This document shows positions 16,427 through 25,198 of a stretch of DNA of 64,000 nt, one piece after another (position 1 is the stretch's first letter; the number at the start of each line of letters is the position of its first letter). The stretch spans positions 37,566 to 101,565 of the forward strand of contig JAEULH010000035.1 of the NCBI GenBank assembly GCA_016793925.1, given 5' to 3'. The position numbers and the translations under genes are program-made. The notes below the pieces were generated by a model. That model ran no database searches. It was not told where the DNA came from and was given only the letters and a program-made list of their open reading frames with translations. The DNA is from Rhodospirillales bacterium (GTDB lineage: Bacteria; Pseudomonadota; Alphaproteobacteria; Rhodospirillales; Defluviicoccaceae).

Positions 16427-17103
16427 TGCGAAGCCTGAAGCGAGTCCGCCTGCTACCGGCAAAAGCCTCCTCCGGCGCCGCCGCAGGGCTCATCTGCGCC
16501 GCCCTCGTGTCGGGGATGTCCGGCGCCGCGTTTGCGCAGAACGCGGAGGTCGGCGTTCTCCGTGCGATCGGCGGTGAAGAGCCGGTCCCCGCCGGTGGGC
16601 CGATTGCGGTTGTGGCCGAGATCTACAATGACACCGACAACCAGATTCAGCAGATAATCGCGCAGGCGCTCACCGCCCATGGTTACGTCATTCGCTTCGA
16701 TGCGCCGCTGCTTCTGACCTTCGGCATGCAACGAGACCACAAGGTCAGCCCGCTCCCGTCGGGCGCCATCGACAGCGGCATGGCGGAGGAGACGACCGAG
16801 TCGGAAGACGAGGTGCCGAGCGTCGACTTTGGCGATCAGGGACCCGTCGGCGACGCCCCGCAGATGCCGGACGTCGTCATCGAGTACAATTTCGGGGGCG
16901 GCAATGCGCCTCAACCCTCAGTGCAATACAACCTCGACTTCGTCGTCGGCGACAGCGATTCGCCGCCGATGTGGCAGGGCTCCGTGAGCGCTTCCCTGCC
17001 GACGGCCGATCCGGTCGAGGCGGCGCAGGTTCTTGCGCCGAAGCTGATCGATCACCTGGGCAAGACGGTTCCCGCGCGTCGCGTCGTCCTCAGCCAGCCG
17101 TGA
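16426..17103 (+). CDS. Exported protein of unknown function
   Basis: This 225-residue protein has a long basic N-region and a hydrophobic signal peptide ending near GAAFAQNAE, so it is predicted periplasmic. Visible segments are VVAEIYNDTDNQIQQIIAQA, HGYVIRFDAPLLLTFGMQRD, an acidic low-complexity stretch (about 110-150), and VIEYNFGGGNAPQPSVQYNL. Two cysteine-free halves suggest a beta-rich fold. Its ATG overlaps the ilvE stop (TGATG), so it is translationally coupled to ilvE. No family was recognised. Confidence 0.75.
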   Translation: MRSLKRVRLLPAKASSGAAAGLICAALVSGMSGAAFAQNAEVGVLRAIGGEEPVPAGGPIAVVAEIYNDTDNQIQQIIAQALTAHGYVIRFDAPLLLTFGMQRDHKVSPLPSGAIDSGMAEETTESEDEVPSVDFGDQGPVGDAPQMPDVVIEYNFGGGNAPQPSVQYNLDFVVGDSDSPPMWQGSVSASLPTADPVEAAQVLAPKLIDHLGKTVPARRVVLSQP

Positions 17104-17118
17104 TCCATCGCGGCGGAG

Positions 17119-17937
17119 CTACAGGTGGACGCCGGGCGTCTCCATGGCGTTTTCGCTCAGCTCCCGGGTGATGAAAGCGAACGCTTCGTCGACGCTGTCG
17201 GCGCGGTGGAAGAGGTCCAGATCGCGGGCGCTGATCGTGCCGAACTCGACCATCGCGTCAAGGTTCAGCACCTTGTCCCAGAACGCCCGGCCGTAAAGCA
17301 CGATCGGCAGGCGCTTGCGCAGCTTGCCGGTCTGGACAAGTGTGAGCACCTCGAAAACCTCATCGAGCGTGCCGAAGCCGCCGGGGAAGGCGACGAGTGC
17401 CTTGGCGAGATAAACGAACCAGAATTTGCGCATGAAGAAATAGTGGAACTCGAACCCGAGGTTTCGGGTGATGTAGGCGTTGCCGCATTCTTCGTTCGGA
17501 ATCGAGATCGAAAGGCCGATGTTCATCCCGCGCGCTTCCGATGCGCCGCGGTTCGCCGCTTCCATGATGCCCGGCCCGCCGCCGGTGCAGACGACAAAAC
17601 GCCGATGCTTTTCTTCCAGGCCTTTCGACCAGTCGGTTAACCGGCGGGCCAGCTCGCGGCACTCCTCGTAGTAGCGGGACATGCCGACCTGCGCGGCCGC
17701 CGCTGTTTCGTCGCCGCCGGTCGCCCGCACCGCTTCAAGCGCGGCCTCGGCGACCTCACGCGATTGCAGCCGCGACGAGCCGAAGAAGACGATCGTGTCG
17801 CTGATCCTCAGGGCCTCGAACCGGGCCTCGGGATGCACGTATTCGGAAAGAATGCGCAAGGGCCGGGCATGGCGACTGCCCATGAAACGCGCGCTGGCGT
17901 AGGCCTTTTCCGGGCGCGGCGCAGGCTTTTCGGGCAT
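17119..17937 (-). CDS. LOG-family nucleoside monophosphate phosphoribohydrolase-like protein (TIGR00730)
   Basis: This 272-residue Rossmann protein belongs to the LOG/YgdH group, which cleaves nucleotide 5'-monophosphates (cytokinin activation in plants; AMP/GMP turnover in bacteria). The motifs are FFGSSRLQSREVA, CTGGGPGIMEAANRGA and the catalytic PGGFGTLDEVFEVLTLVQTG. The ~60-residue N-terminal extension and FMRKFWFVYLAKALVAFPGG identify the longer proteobacterial subgroup. It starts 26 bases after the HAD gene, same strand. Confidence 0.85.
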   Translation of the reverse strand: MPEKPAPRPEKAYASARFMGSRHARPLRILSEYVHPEARFEALRISDTIVFFGSSRLQSREVAEAALEAVRATGGDETAAAAQVGMSRYYEECRELARRLTDWSKGLEEKHRRFVVCTGGGPGIMEAANRGASEARGMNIGLSISIPNEECGNAYITRNLGFEFHYFFMRKFWFVYLAKALVAFPGGFGTLDEVFEVLTLVQTGKLRKRLPIVLYGRAFWDKVLNLDAMVEFGTISARDLDLFHRADSVDEAFAFITRELSENAMETPGVHL

Positions 17938-17963
17938 CTGGAGCTCCGCGTTCTTGATGGCTG

Positions 17964-18617
17964 TCAGATGGGGAGGTGGCGCAGATCGGGGACGATCGTG
18001 GTCGCCTCGGGAAACGGGCTCGCTTCGTCCGGTGGGACGCGGCCGATGAAGCGCAGTCCGGTTTCCTGCGCCGCGTCGTAATCGGTCATCGCGTCGCCGA
18101 TGAACAGAACCCGCTCCGCGGCAAGGCCGTGATCGGCGAGCAGGGTGCGGATGACCGTGACCTTGTCGGGCGGCGAGCCGCGGACCACGGTGAAGTATTC
18201 GGTCATGTTTCGCCGGGCGATGATGTCGCGCAGCTCCGGCTCGGGGGTCCCGGATACGACGAACAGGGGACGGCGGCCAACGAGCGCATCGAGCAGTTCG
18301 CGCGCACCGTCGACCCAGTCAGACTCGACGACGGCATCGACAACCAGCCGCGAAAAGCGTCGCCCAAGCATCGCCACCTCGTCGTGATCGACGTCGATGC
18401 CAAGCAGTTCGCGGTGGCAGTAGCGAATCTTCTGGATCCGAGAGACGCCGCCGTGCGCCCGATGGTGGGCGAGAACGGCTGCGAGAACATCGTCGCCGCA
18501 GTCCTTGTACAGCTCCCGGAATGCCGCGGTCTTGATGTCGGCCGATTCCGCCAGGACGCCGTCGAAGTCGAAAAAGATGGCGTCAAGCGCGCCGAAGCGA
18601 GCGCCGAGCGGCTTCAT
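17964..18617 (-). CDS. HAD-superfamily phosphatase (subfamily IA)
   Basis: This 217-residue hydrolase has the nucleophile motif FFDFDGVLAES, motif II VVSGTP, motif III lysine near PPDKVTVI, and motif IV FIGDAMTDYDAAQ. A helical cap lies between the first two. The start is the ATG at 18617, with GGAG 8 bases upstream. It resembles phosphoglycolate phosphatase/beta-phosphoglucomutase-type enzymes; the substrate cannot be read from sequence. It sits between pgsA and the LOG gene on the leftward strand. Confidence 0.8.
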   Translation of the reverse strand: MKPLGARFGALDAIFFDFDGVLAESADIKTAAFRELYKDCGDDVLAAVLAHHRAHGGVSRIQKIRYCHRELLGIDVDHDEVAMLGRRFSRLVVDAVVESDWVDGARELLDALVGRRPLFVVSGTPEPELRDIIARRNMTEYFTVVRGSPPDKVTVIRTLLADHGLAAERVLFIGDAMTDYDAAQETGLRFIGRVPPDEASPFPEATTIVPDLRHLPI

Positions 18618-18703
18618 TTCGCGGCTCCGTGGCGGCGGCCCGCCGTTTCGGCCCGGGCAGCGTTTTTGGGCCGAGCCGTGAAGGAGAGGATCAGCATACC
18701 GCG

Positions 18704-19330
18704 CTAGCCGAGGTCGCGAGCCGGGTCCGCGCGCTTGATGGCCGCCGCCGGGCGGGGCTCGGCGCCGGTATCGTCGCCCATGTGCCTCATCCCGGCGCGA
18801 AGGTAGTCGTAGCCGGTGATCAGGGTCAGCGCCGCCGCCAGCCACAGCCCGTAGGCGCCGATCTCCGCCATGGTGACGCCGAACACCGATGGGCCGACGT
18901 CGCCCGCGACGAGCAGGCCGAGAGCGATCATCTGGATCGTCGTTTTCCACTTCGCCAGGCGGGTGACCGGCACGCCGACCTGCAACTGGGCGAGATGTTC
19001 GCGGAGCCCCGAGACGAGGATCTCGCGGCAAAGGATGACGACCGCCGCCAGGATATCGACGCCGTTGAGGCGATCAATGCCGACAAGGATCAGCAGGATC
19101 GAGGCGACCAGCAGCTTGTCGGCGACGGGATCGAGGAATCGCCCGAAACTCGACTGCTGGCTGCGGACGCGAGCGAGGTAGCCGTCGAAGAAATCGGTAA
19201 CGCAAGCGTAGAAGTAGACAGCGAAAGCCAACCAGGAGCCGGTCGCGGTGCCGGCGAGAAGGAGCAGGCATACCACCGGCGTCGCGAGGACCCGCGACAA
19301 CGTCAGCATGTTTGGAAGATTGGCATCCAT
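18704..19330 (-). CDS. pgsA: Phosphatidylglycerophosphate synthase
   Basis: This 208-residue polytopic membrane enzyme condenses CDP-diacylglycerol with glycerol-3-phosphate, the committed step to phosphatidylglycerol and cardiolipin. The CDP-alcohol phosphotransferase signature is complete: D-G-x2-A-R-x8-G-x3-D-x3-D in FDGYLARVRSQQSSFGRFLD plus PVADK. It opens with NLPNMLTLSRVLATP. The start is the ATG at 19330, 11 bases after uvrC. uvrC-pgsA is a common alphaproteobacterial pair. Its product is also the lipid donor for Lgt. Confidence 0.93.
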   Translation of the reverse strand: MDANLPNMLTLSRVLATPVVCLLLLAGTATGSWLAFAVYFYACVTDFFDGYLARVRSQQSSFGRFLDPVADKLLVASILLILVGIDRLNGVDILAAVVILCREILVSGLREHLAQLQVGVPVTRLAKWKTTIQMIALGLLVAGDVGPSVFGVTMAEIGAYGLWLAAALTLITGYDYLRAGMRHMGDDTGAEPRPAAAIKRADPARDLG

Positions 19331-19341
19331 GCTAGCGCATT

Positions 19342-21279
19342 CTATCGCTCGGCATGGAACCATTCATAGATCTTATTGGCCATATCCCGGCTGATTCCCG
19401 CAACGGCCTCGATATCGCCGCGGCCGGCGCGGCTGACGGCTCGCGCAGAGCCGAAGTGGTGCAGCAAGGCCTTTTTGCGATGCGGGCCGATGCCCGGGAT
19501 CTCGTCCAGCGTCGACCGGCTGAGTCGGGCCGAGCGCCGGGCGCGGTGGGTGCCGATGGCGAAGCGATGCGCCTCGTCGCGCAGCCGCTGGAGAAAGTAG
19601 AGCACCGGCGAGCGCGGCTCCAGCGACAGCGGCGGAAGACCGGGCCGATAGATCCGCTCGTGTCCGGCATTGCGATCGGGTCCCTTGGCGATTGCCGCCA
19701 GGGCCACGTCGACGATCCCGAGATCGGCGAAGACGTCGACGCCGACCGCAAGCTGACCCGGTCCGCCGTCGATCAGGACCAGATCCGGCCACTGTTCGCC
19801 GGCACCATGCGCGTCCCCCTCGAGCTCCGGCGCACGCTCGGCCGCGGCGCGGCGGCCCCGGCTGAACCGGCGGGTGAGCACCTCGCGCATCATCGCATAG
19901 TCGTCTCCCGGGGCAATGTCGCGCTGGCGTATGGTGAACTTGCGGTAGGCTGCTTTCTGCAAACCCTCCGGTCCGGCGACGATCATCGCGCCGACCGCCT
20001 CTGTTCCCGAGACGTGGCTGTTGTCGAACACTTCGATCCGACGCGGTGGCGCCTCGAGCTGCAGCGCACGTGCCAGTCCCTCGAGGAGGCGCCGCTGAGA
20101 AGCGCTTTCGGCAACGCGCCGGCCGAGTTCCGCACGGGCATTGGCCAGTGCATGCTCGACCAGGTTCGCCTTGGCCCCGCGCTGGGGCGTCCTCAGCTCG
20201 ACGCGCTTGCCGGCGTGCACGGACAGGGCCTCGGCGATGATGGCCTGATCGGGCAAAGGGTGGCTGAGCAGGATCAAGGGCGGCGGCGCCCGGTCGGCGT
20301 AGAACTGACCGAGGAAGGCTGAAATGACCGCCCCGGCGCTGGCGCTTTCCGCATGAGACGGAAAATAGGCGCGGTTGCCGTAGTTGCAGCCGGCGCGGAA
20401 AAAGAAGACCTCAATGCAGGTCTGGCCGCCGGCCTGATAGGCGGCGACGACGTCGGCCTCTGCCATGCCTTCGAGGTTGATGTCCTGATGCGACTGGACG
20501 GCGGTCAAAGCCCGGATGCGGTCGCGATAGCGGGCGGCCTCCTCGAAGTCGAGCACCTCCGCCGCCGCCTCCATCCGCTGCGCCAGATCCTGCTGGATGC
20601 GTTGGCTGTCGCCGCGGAGGAAGGCGCGGGCCTCCTCGACGAGTTCCTCGTAGTCAGCTTCGCCGATGCGTCCGACGCAGGGTGCGGCGCAGCGCTTGAT
20701 CTGATGGAGCAGGCAAGGCCGGGTGCGTGCCGCGAACACGGCGTCGGAGCAGCTTCGCAGGAGGAACGCGCGCTGAAGGGCGACGAGCGTCCGGTTGACC
20801 GACCATGCCGAAGCGAAAGGGCCGAAGTAGTCGCCCCGCCGCGACTGGGCGCCGCGATGCTTCAGCACCTGGGGGTAGGCGTGGTCGGCGGTGACGAGGA
20901 TGCACGGGAGCGACTTGTCGTCGCGCAGCACGATGTTGTAACGGGGCCGGTGTCGCTTGATCAGATTGGCCTCAAGCAGCAGCGCCTCGGCCTCGGTGTG
21001 GGTGGTCACGATCTCGAGAGCCACGGTTTCGGCGACCATCCGACGCAACCGCGGGCCGAGCCGCCCGACGTGGACGTAGTTGGTGATCCGCTTCCTGAGG
21101 TTTTTCGCTTTGCCGACGTAGAGAAAGTCGCCCTTGGCGCCGATCATGCGATAGACGCCGGGGCTTCCCGGCATGGTCGCCAGCCGCGCCTGGATAAGTT
21201 CGGCGCCTTGCGCTGGCAGCGTCTCGGCAACGCCCGTGGAACCATCCGGCTCCGCTGCGTTTTCGGGCGGATTGGGCAT
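19342..21279 (-). CDS. uvrC: Excinuclease ABC subunit C
   Basis: This 645-residue nuclease makes both incisions in nucleotide-excision repair. The GIY-YIG domain is at the N-terminus (SPGVYRMIGAKGDFLYVGKAKNLRKRI). A cysteine cluster follows (CLLHQIKRCAAPC), then the UVR domain around EVLDFEEAARYRDRIRAL. The RNase H-like domain shows EVFDNSHVSGTEAVGAM and LVLIDGGPGQL, and the end is an HhH pair (LDEIPGIGPHRKKALLHHFG). The start is placed at the ATG at 21279, because an upstream ATG at 21465 lies within a likely -10 box. Confidence 0.95.
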   Translation of the reverse strand: MPNPPENAAEPDGSTGVAETLPAQGAELIQARLATMPGSPGVYRMIGAKGDFLYVGKAKNLRKRITNYVHVGRLGPRLRRMVAETVALEIVTTHTEAEALLLEANLIKRHRPRYNIVLRDDKSLPCILVTADHAYPQVLKHRGAQSRRGDYFGPFASAWSVNRTLVALQRAFLLRSCSDAVFAARTRPCLLHQIKRCAAPCVGRIGEADYEELVEEARAFLRGDSQRIQQDLAQRMEAAAEVLDFEEAARYRDRIRALTAVQSHQDINLEGMAEADVVAAYQAGGQTCIEVFFFRAGCNYGNRAYFPSHAESASAGAVISAFLGQFYADRAPPPLILLSHPLPDQAIIAEALSVHAGKRVELRTPQRGAKANLVEHALANARAELGRRVAESASQRRLLEGLARALQLEAPPRRIEVFDNSHVSGTEAVGAMIVAGPEGLQKAAYRKFTIRQRDIAPGDDYAMMREVLTRRFSRGRRAAAERAPELEGDAHGAGEQWPDLVLIDGGPGQLAVGVDVFADLGIVDVALAAIAKGPDRNAGHERIYRPGLPPLSLEPRSPVLYFLQRLRDEAHRFAIGTHRARRSARLSRSTLDEIPGIGPHRKKALLHHFGSARAVSRAGRGDIEAVAGISRDMANKIYEWFHAER

Positions 21280-21618
21280 GAACTTTATGTGCCCCGACTT
21301 CGTTTGGCCGTCAACGTCGGCCGTGCCGCCGTGCGCTATCGGCGGTTCGCTCGCTATCCCCGCAGTCTGTGGAAAAGCCTGTTGACGAACGGCCGTCAAG
21401 TCGCCGTTGATGCCGATAATTGCTGCCTTTTTATGGCTTTGCGCGCCACAGAGGCAGTCTCCCATATAATTGTAATTGCTGAAGTATCTGCAATCCGACG
21501 CCGCGGGAACAGCGCTCGGATGGGCGCACGCCGCCCGTGCGCGGCTGCTGATCCGGCCTGTGCAGAAATGCGAACGACACCGACCCGAAAGGGGGCAATG
21601 CCGCTCATCGGGCGGCGA
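21280..21618. other. Intergenic region between folB and uvrC
   Basis: This 339-base same-strand gap holds no gene that could be supported. Short leftward frames in it lack ribosome-binding sites and family resemblance. Its 21420-21490 part is AT-rich and contains the uvrC promoter candidate. Confidence 0.5.
21464..21493 (-). promoter_or_regulatory. Candidate promoter for uvrC-pgsA
   Basis: On the minus strand, TTGCAG (21493-21488), an 18-base spacer and TTATAT (21469-21464) would give a ~180-base leader. Transcription from here excludes the in-frame ATG at 21465 and supports the UvrC start at 21279. Confidence 0.45.
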
Positions 21619-22044
21619 TTAACCCGCCGCTCTGTCTTGTGGAAAACGCTCGAGCTCTACCCCCACACTCGCCGCGTCCGGAAGGATATCGAGCTTTTCG
21701 ACGCGAACCCGTGCGGATTTTACGCGAAGATCCTCCAGACACATTGCCGCAATCTCTTCCGCCACCGTTTCAACGAGCTTGATGTGACGGCTTGCGACAA
21801 TCTCCCGAACTCTCATTGTTATTTTTTCGTAACAAACCACGTTGGCAATGTCGTCGTCAAGATCCCTGTCGTCCCGGACGGCAAGATCGATGTTGATGCG
21901 GATCCGCTGGTGGTCCGTCCGCTCATGGCGATGCACGCCGATACAGCACAGCAGGACAAGATCGCGGATGAAGACGTGGCGCAGTGCGTTACGGGCGTCG
22001 GCTATCCGCGCCGGCTGAACGGACGCTGCCGAGACTGGCGTCAT
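21619..22044 (-). CDS. folB: Dihydroneopterin aldolase
   Basis: This 141-residue FolB-fold protein acts in folate biosynthesis, splitting dihydroneopterin to hydroxymethyl-dihydropterin. The family opening is IRDLVLLCCIGVHRHERTDH and RIRINIDLAV. The substrate-binding glutamate is in VETVAEEIAAMCLED. KSARVRVEKLDILPDAASVGVELER is the usual C-terminal strand region. It starts 36 bases after a pteridine-reductase-like SDR gene, which supports the folate assignment. The ATG at 22044 is preceded by AAGGT. Confidence 0.88.
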   Translation of the reverse strand: MTPVSAASVQPARIADARNALRHVFIRDLVLLCCIGVHRHERTDHQRIRINIDLAVRDDRDLDDDIANVVCYEKITMRVREIVASRHIKLVETVAEEIAAMCLEDLRVKSARVRVEKLDILPDAASVGVELERFPQDRAAG

Positions 22045-22080
22045 ACCTTGCTCTCCCCAGGGATGCGTCGCACGGGCGGC

Positions 22081-22857
22081 TCATTCATCGGCGGATGCCG
22101 GTCCGCCGGCGCGTGGCGACCAGCCGAGGTGCTGGCCCGCATCGACAGCGATCATCTGGCCGGTGACCGAGTGTGCGTCAAGGATGAAGCGAATTGCCGC
22201 GGCGATCTCTTCGGGGCGGACGCGGCGAGAAAGAGGCAGCGCGGTCCACTGGCGGCGGAAGCTGTCCTCCGTCTGCCGGGCGCTCGGCAGGGTCGGCCCG
22301 GGGCCGACGGCGTTTACCCGCACCGCGGGCGCCAGCGCCATGGCCAGCGTTTGCGTCAGCGTCCATAGCCCGGCCTTGCTGACGGTGTAGGAGGTGAAGA
22401 ACGGCGTCAGGTTCCAGACCCGCTGGTCGAGGATGTTGATCACGTTGCCGCGGCTGCCGGCGGGCAGCGCCCGCGCAAACGCCTGGGTGAGGACAAAGGG
22501 CGCACGGAGATTGACCTCCATGTGCATGTCCCACGAGGCTCGGGTCGCGGTGTTGGCGCCGTCCGTTTCGAAGACCGAGGCGTTGTTGACCAGCGCGGCG
22601 AGCGGCCCGAGCGCATCGATCGCCCTGGCGACGAGGCCGCCCGTCTCCTCCTCGCGTGAGAGGTCGGCCCGTATCGCTACCGCCGCGCCGCCGCCGGCGG
22701 CGATCTCGGCGACAACGGCGTCGGCTTCGGCTGCGGACTGGTGGTAGTGGACCGCGACGCGCCATCCCCTGGCAGCGAGATCAAGGGCGATGAAGCGACC
22801 GATCCGCTTGGCCGCACCGGTGATCAGGACCGCGGCGCTCACACGCTGCCTCTGCAT
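22081..22857 (-). CDS. SDR oxidoreductase, FolM/pteridine-reductase-like
   Basis: This 258-residue classical SDR has cofactor motif LITGAAKRIGRFIA, where the TGxxxRxG form is typical of PTR1/FolM rather than TGxxxGIG. NNASVFE replaces NNAG, and the catalytic YTVSK is present. It is inferred to reduce dihydropterins (dihydromonapterin or dihydrobiopterin) with NADPH. folB directly follows, and this SDR-folB pairing is frequent in alphaproteobacteria as recalled. The start is the ATG at 22857. Confidence 0.75.
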   Translation of the reverse strand: MQRQRVSAAVLITGAAKRIGRFIALDLAARGWRVAVHYHQSAAEADAVVAEIAAGGGAAVAIRADLSREEETGGLVARAIDALGPLAALVNNASVFETDGANTATRASWDMHMEVNLRAPFVLTQAFARALPAGSRGNVINILDQRVWNLTPFFTSYTVSKAGLWTLTQTLAMALAPAVRVNAVGPGPTLPSARQTEDSFRRQWTALPLSRRVRPEEIAAAIRFILDAHSVTGQMIAVDAGQHLGWSPRAGGPASADE

Positions 22858-22882
22858 AGCCGACCGGCAGGAGAGGGGCGCC

Positions 22883-23692
22883 TCACTCGGAGAGAAGGGC
22901 CGGCGGGAAAGGTTCGCCGATGAAGGCTTCGATCGCCTCCGCCGTTTCCTCCGGGATCTCGATCGACGGGAAGTGCGTCTGGCCGTGCAGGCGCTGGACC
23001 CGGAACCAGGGGTGGCCCTCGGCGAAGGCCTGCTGGGCCCAGAGGTAGGCGTCGTCCTTCGGCTGCGAATAGAGGTGGAGGACCGGCAAAGACGGATGAA
23101 TACAGGCCAGCGCATGCTGCGGGCTGCCCCACTGGCCGTAGGCAAGGCTGATCTCGCGGGCCGCTCGCGCCCACATCTCCTGGCCGTAAGCGCCCATCTC
23201 CTCGCCGATATGGCGCATGACCTCGGGAAAACTGCCGCGCCCCATCCAGGATGCGAACATGCTCGCGCGGGTCTTGCGCCAACGCTCGGGATCGCGAAGC
23301 CCGTTCAGCGTCGCCAGGAATGCGGCCGGCGGCGGAGACATGATCCAGTCGAGAAAGACGGCGCGCGCGACCCGCTCGCCGAGCCGGCGCCGCAGGGTGA
23401 CGGCAATCCACCCGGCATGCGAGTTGGTGACGGGTACGACCTCGCCGATGCCGCGCTCGTCGAGCAGGCGGATGAGATCGGCGACCAGATCCTCGCTGGT
23501 AAAATCGCCGTCGGCGGCCGCGGCCTCGCCGTGGCCGCGCCAATCGACGCTGAGGGCGCGTCGGTGACCGCTCTCCAGCTCGACGAGGCGATCGAAGGCG
23601 CTGCGGTTTTCGCACCAGGTCGGCAGGCACAGAAGCGCCGGCTCACCGGTGCCGCGATCGTCAAAGGCCAGGGAGAGTTCTGCTGCACGCAT
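22883..23692 (-). CDS. Alpha/beta-hydrolase of the HOD/QDO (cofactor-independent 2,4-dioxygenase) type
   Basis: This 269-residue alpha/beta-hydrolase-fold protein matches, by recalled alignment, 1H-3-hydroxy-4-oxoquinaldine 2,4-dioxygenase (HOD) along most of its length: LPTWCEN, VDWRGHGE, SHAGW, LDWIM, DPERWR, AYGQWGSP, SQPKD, EGHPWF, THFPSIEIP. Residues equivalent to HOD W36, S101, D126, W160 and H251 are W26, S91, D115, W174 and H240. HOD H38 and H100 correspond to E28 and N90. It could be a dioxygenase opening a quinolone-like or pteridine-like ring, or an ordinary hydrolase on this scaffold. The start is the ATG at 23692 with AGGA upstream; an in-frame start at 23728 is possible. It lies upstream of the SDR-folB genes. 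Confidence 0.7.
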   Translation of the reverse strand: MRAAELSLAFDDRGTGEPALLCLPTWCENRSAFDRLVELESGHRRALSVDWRGHGEAAAADGDFTSEDLVADLIRLLDERGIGEVVPVTNSHAGWIAVTLRRRLGERVARAVFLDWIMSPPPAAFLATLNGLRDPERWRKTRASMFASWMGRGSFPEVMRHIGEEMGAYGQEMWARAAREISLAYGQWGSPQHALACIHPSLPVLHLYSQPKDDAYLWAQQAFAEGHPWFRVQRLHGQTHFPSIEIPEETAEAIEAFIGEPFPPALLSE

Positions 23693-23770
23693 GCCGCCAT
23701 CCTGCCGCTTTTCGCCGACGGAGCGCAAGTCCGCAACGGCGTTTGCTCAGGGCCTGCACCGCGCGCGCTC

Positions 23771-24886
23771 TCAGTCGTCCTCGCGGCGGATCCAGCCGCC
23801 GCCGAGCACCCGTTCGCCGTCGTAGAAGACGCAGGCCTGTCCGGGGGCGACGCCCACCTGTGGTGTCTCCAGTTCGACGGCCGCAGCGCCGGGGTTCATG
23901 GCGTCGCTCCTCACCGTGGCCGCAACCGGCGGCTGCGACGAGCGTAGCTTGACCTCGATGCGCATGCCGTCTGCCGGTATGGCGGCGTCGCCGAGCCAGT
24001 TCACCTCGCTCAGGCGCAATTCGCTGCGAAGCAGAGCCGCGTGCGGCCCGACCACGACCCGCGCCGTGTCGGGCTCGAGTCGCACGACGAACATCGGCTC
24101 GCCGGTCGCGACGCCGAGGCCGCGGCGTTGGCCGACCGTGAACCGGACGATGCCGTCGTGGCGGCCGAGCACGGCGCCGTCGAGGTCGACGATCTCGCCC
24201 GGCCGGCTCGCACCGGGGCGCAGCCGTTCGAGCACGCGCGCGTAGCCGCCGGTCGGGACGAAGCAGATGTCCTGGCTGTCGGCCTTCTCCGCGACCGGCA
24301 GGGCGAACCGCCGGGCCAGTGCGCGGGTCTCCGCCTTCGGCATGCCGCCCAGCGGAAAGCGCAGGAAGGAGAGCTGCTCGCGCGTGGTGGCGAAGAGAAA
24401 GTAGCTCTGGTCGCGCACGGCGTCGGCGCCACGGTGGAGCTCGGGACCGAGCTCGCCGGCCGTGCGGCGCACATAGTGACCGGTGGCCAGGGCATGCGCG
24501 CCCAATGCACGTGCCGTTGCGAGCAGGTCGGTGAACTTGACCCGCTGGTTGCAGCGCACGCAGGGAATGGGCGTCTCGCCGGCAAGGTAGGCATCGGCGA
24601 AGTCGTCGATGACCTCGGCGCGGAAGCGCTGCTCGTAGTCGAGGACGTAGTGCGGGATGCCGAGCCGGTCTGCCACCCGGCGGGCGTCGTGGATGTCCTG
24701 ACCGGCGCAACAGCTGCCCGCTCGGCCGACGCTCCGACCGTGGTCGTAGAGCTGCAGAGTGACGCCGACGACATCGAAGCCCTGCTCGGCGAGCAGCCCC
24801 GCCGTCACCGAGCTGTCGACGCCGCCCGACATGGCGACCACCACCCGGGTGTCCGCCGGGCTCCTGTCGATGCCGAGCGTGTTCAT
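23771..24886 (-). CDS. mnmA: tRNA 2-thiouridylase
   Basis: This 371-residue enzyme thiolates U34 of tRNA Glu/Gln/Lys using persulfide sulfur from IscS, relayed by TusA-type carriers. The PP-loop is [13 protein letters not shown]. The first catalytic cysteine is in [12 protein letters not shown] and the second in DSQDICFVP. The tRNA-binding loop [13 protein letters not shown] and the C-terminal barrel follow. The start is the ATG at 24886; the frame stays open upstream across the Mop and HIT genes but is not coding there. The window also encodes IscS and TusA, so the sulfur relay is represented. Confidence 0.93.
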   Translation of the reverse strand: MNTLGIDRSPADTRVVVAMSGGVDSSVTAGLLAEQGFDVVGVTLQLYDHGRSVGRAGSCCAGQDIHDARRVADRLGIPHYVLDYEQRFRAEVIDDFADAYLAGETPIPCVRCNQRVKFTDLLATARALGAHALATGHYVRRTAGELGPELHRGADAVRDQSYFLFATTREQLSFLRFPLGGMPKAETRALARRFALPVAEKADSQDICFVPTGGYARVLERLRPGASRPGEIVDLDGAVLGRHDGIVRFTVGQRRGLGVATGEPMFVVRLEPDTARVVVGPHAALLRSELRLSEVNWLGDAAIPADGMRIEVKLRSSQPPVAATVRSDAMNPGAAAVELETPQVGVAPGQACVFYDGERVLGGGWIRREDD

Positions 24887-24991
24887 ACCGGTGGATATGG
24901 CGCCGCCGCCGGTGCGGGCAACGGAGCGATGAACGGCATGTTTTTTGCTGAGGCTGCAGCGTCTCTTTTCCTCAGGCAGACGAGGCTCCCG

Positions 24992-25198
24992 GTGAAGCTG
25001 AGCGCGCGCAATACCATCAAAGGCAAGATCGTCGACGTCAAGGAGGGGCCGGTCAACGCCCGGATCCTCGTCGACATCGGCGGCGGCAACGTCATCAGCT
25101 CGGTCGTGACGGCCGAGGCCGTGAGCGATCTCGAGCTGGCAAAGGACGTCGAGGTCACGGTCGTCATCAAGTCGTCTTCGGTCATGCTCGCTCGCTGA
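24992..25198 (+). CDS. Mop/TOBE-domain molybdate-binding protein
   Basis: This 68-residue single Mop domain has [20 protein letters not shown], then [19 protein letters not shown] and the end [12 protein letters not shown]. Such molbindins store or buffer molybdate as oligomers. The start is taken as the GTG at 24992 with GAGG upstream, because family members begin M-K-(I/L)-S-A-R-N. An ATG at 24929 would add 21 residues. It is isolated on the plus strand, and its 3' end overlaps the HIT gene by 17 bases in convergent orientation. Confidence 0.8.
   Translation: MKLSARNTIKGKIVDVKEGPVNARILVDIGGGNVISSVVTAEAVSDLELAKDVEVTVVIKSSSVMLAR

Noticed and set aside
21396..21608. Small leftward frame of 70 codons after folB
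   Set aside because: No ribosome-binding site, basic low-complexity composition, and it crosses the likely uvrC promoter.
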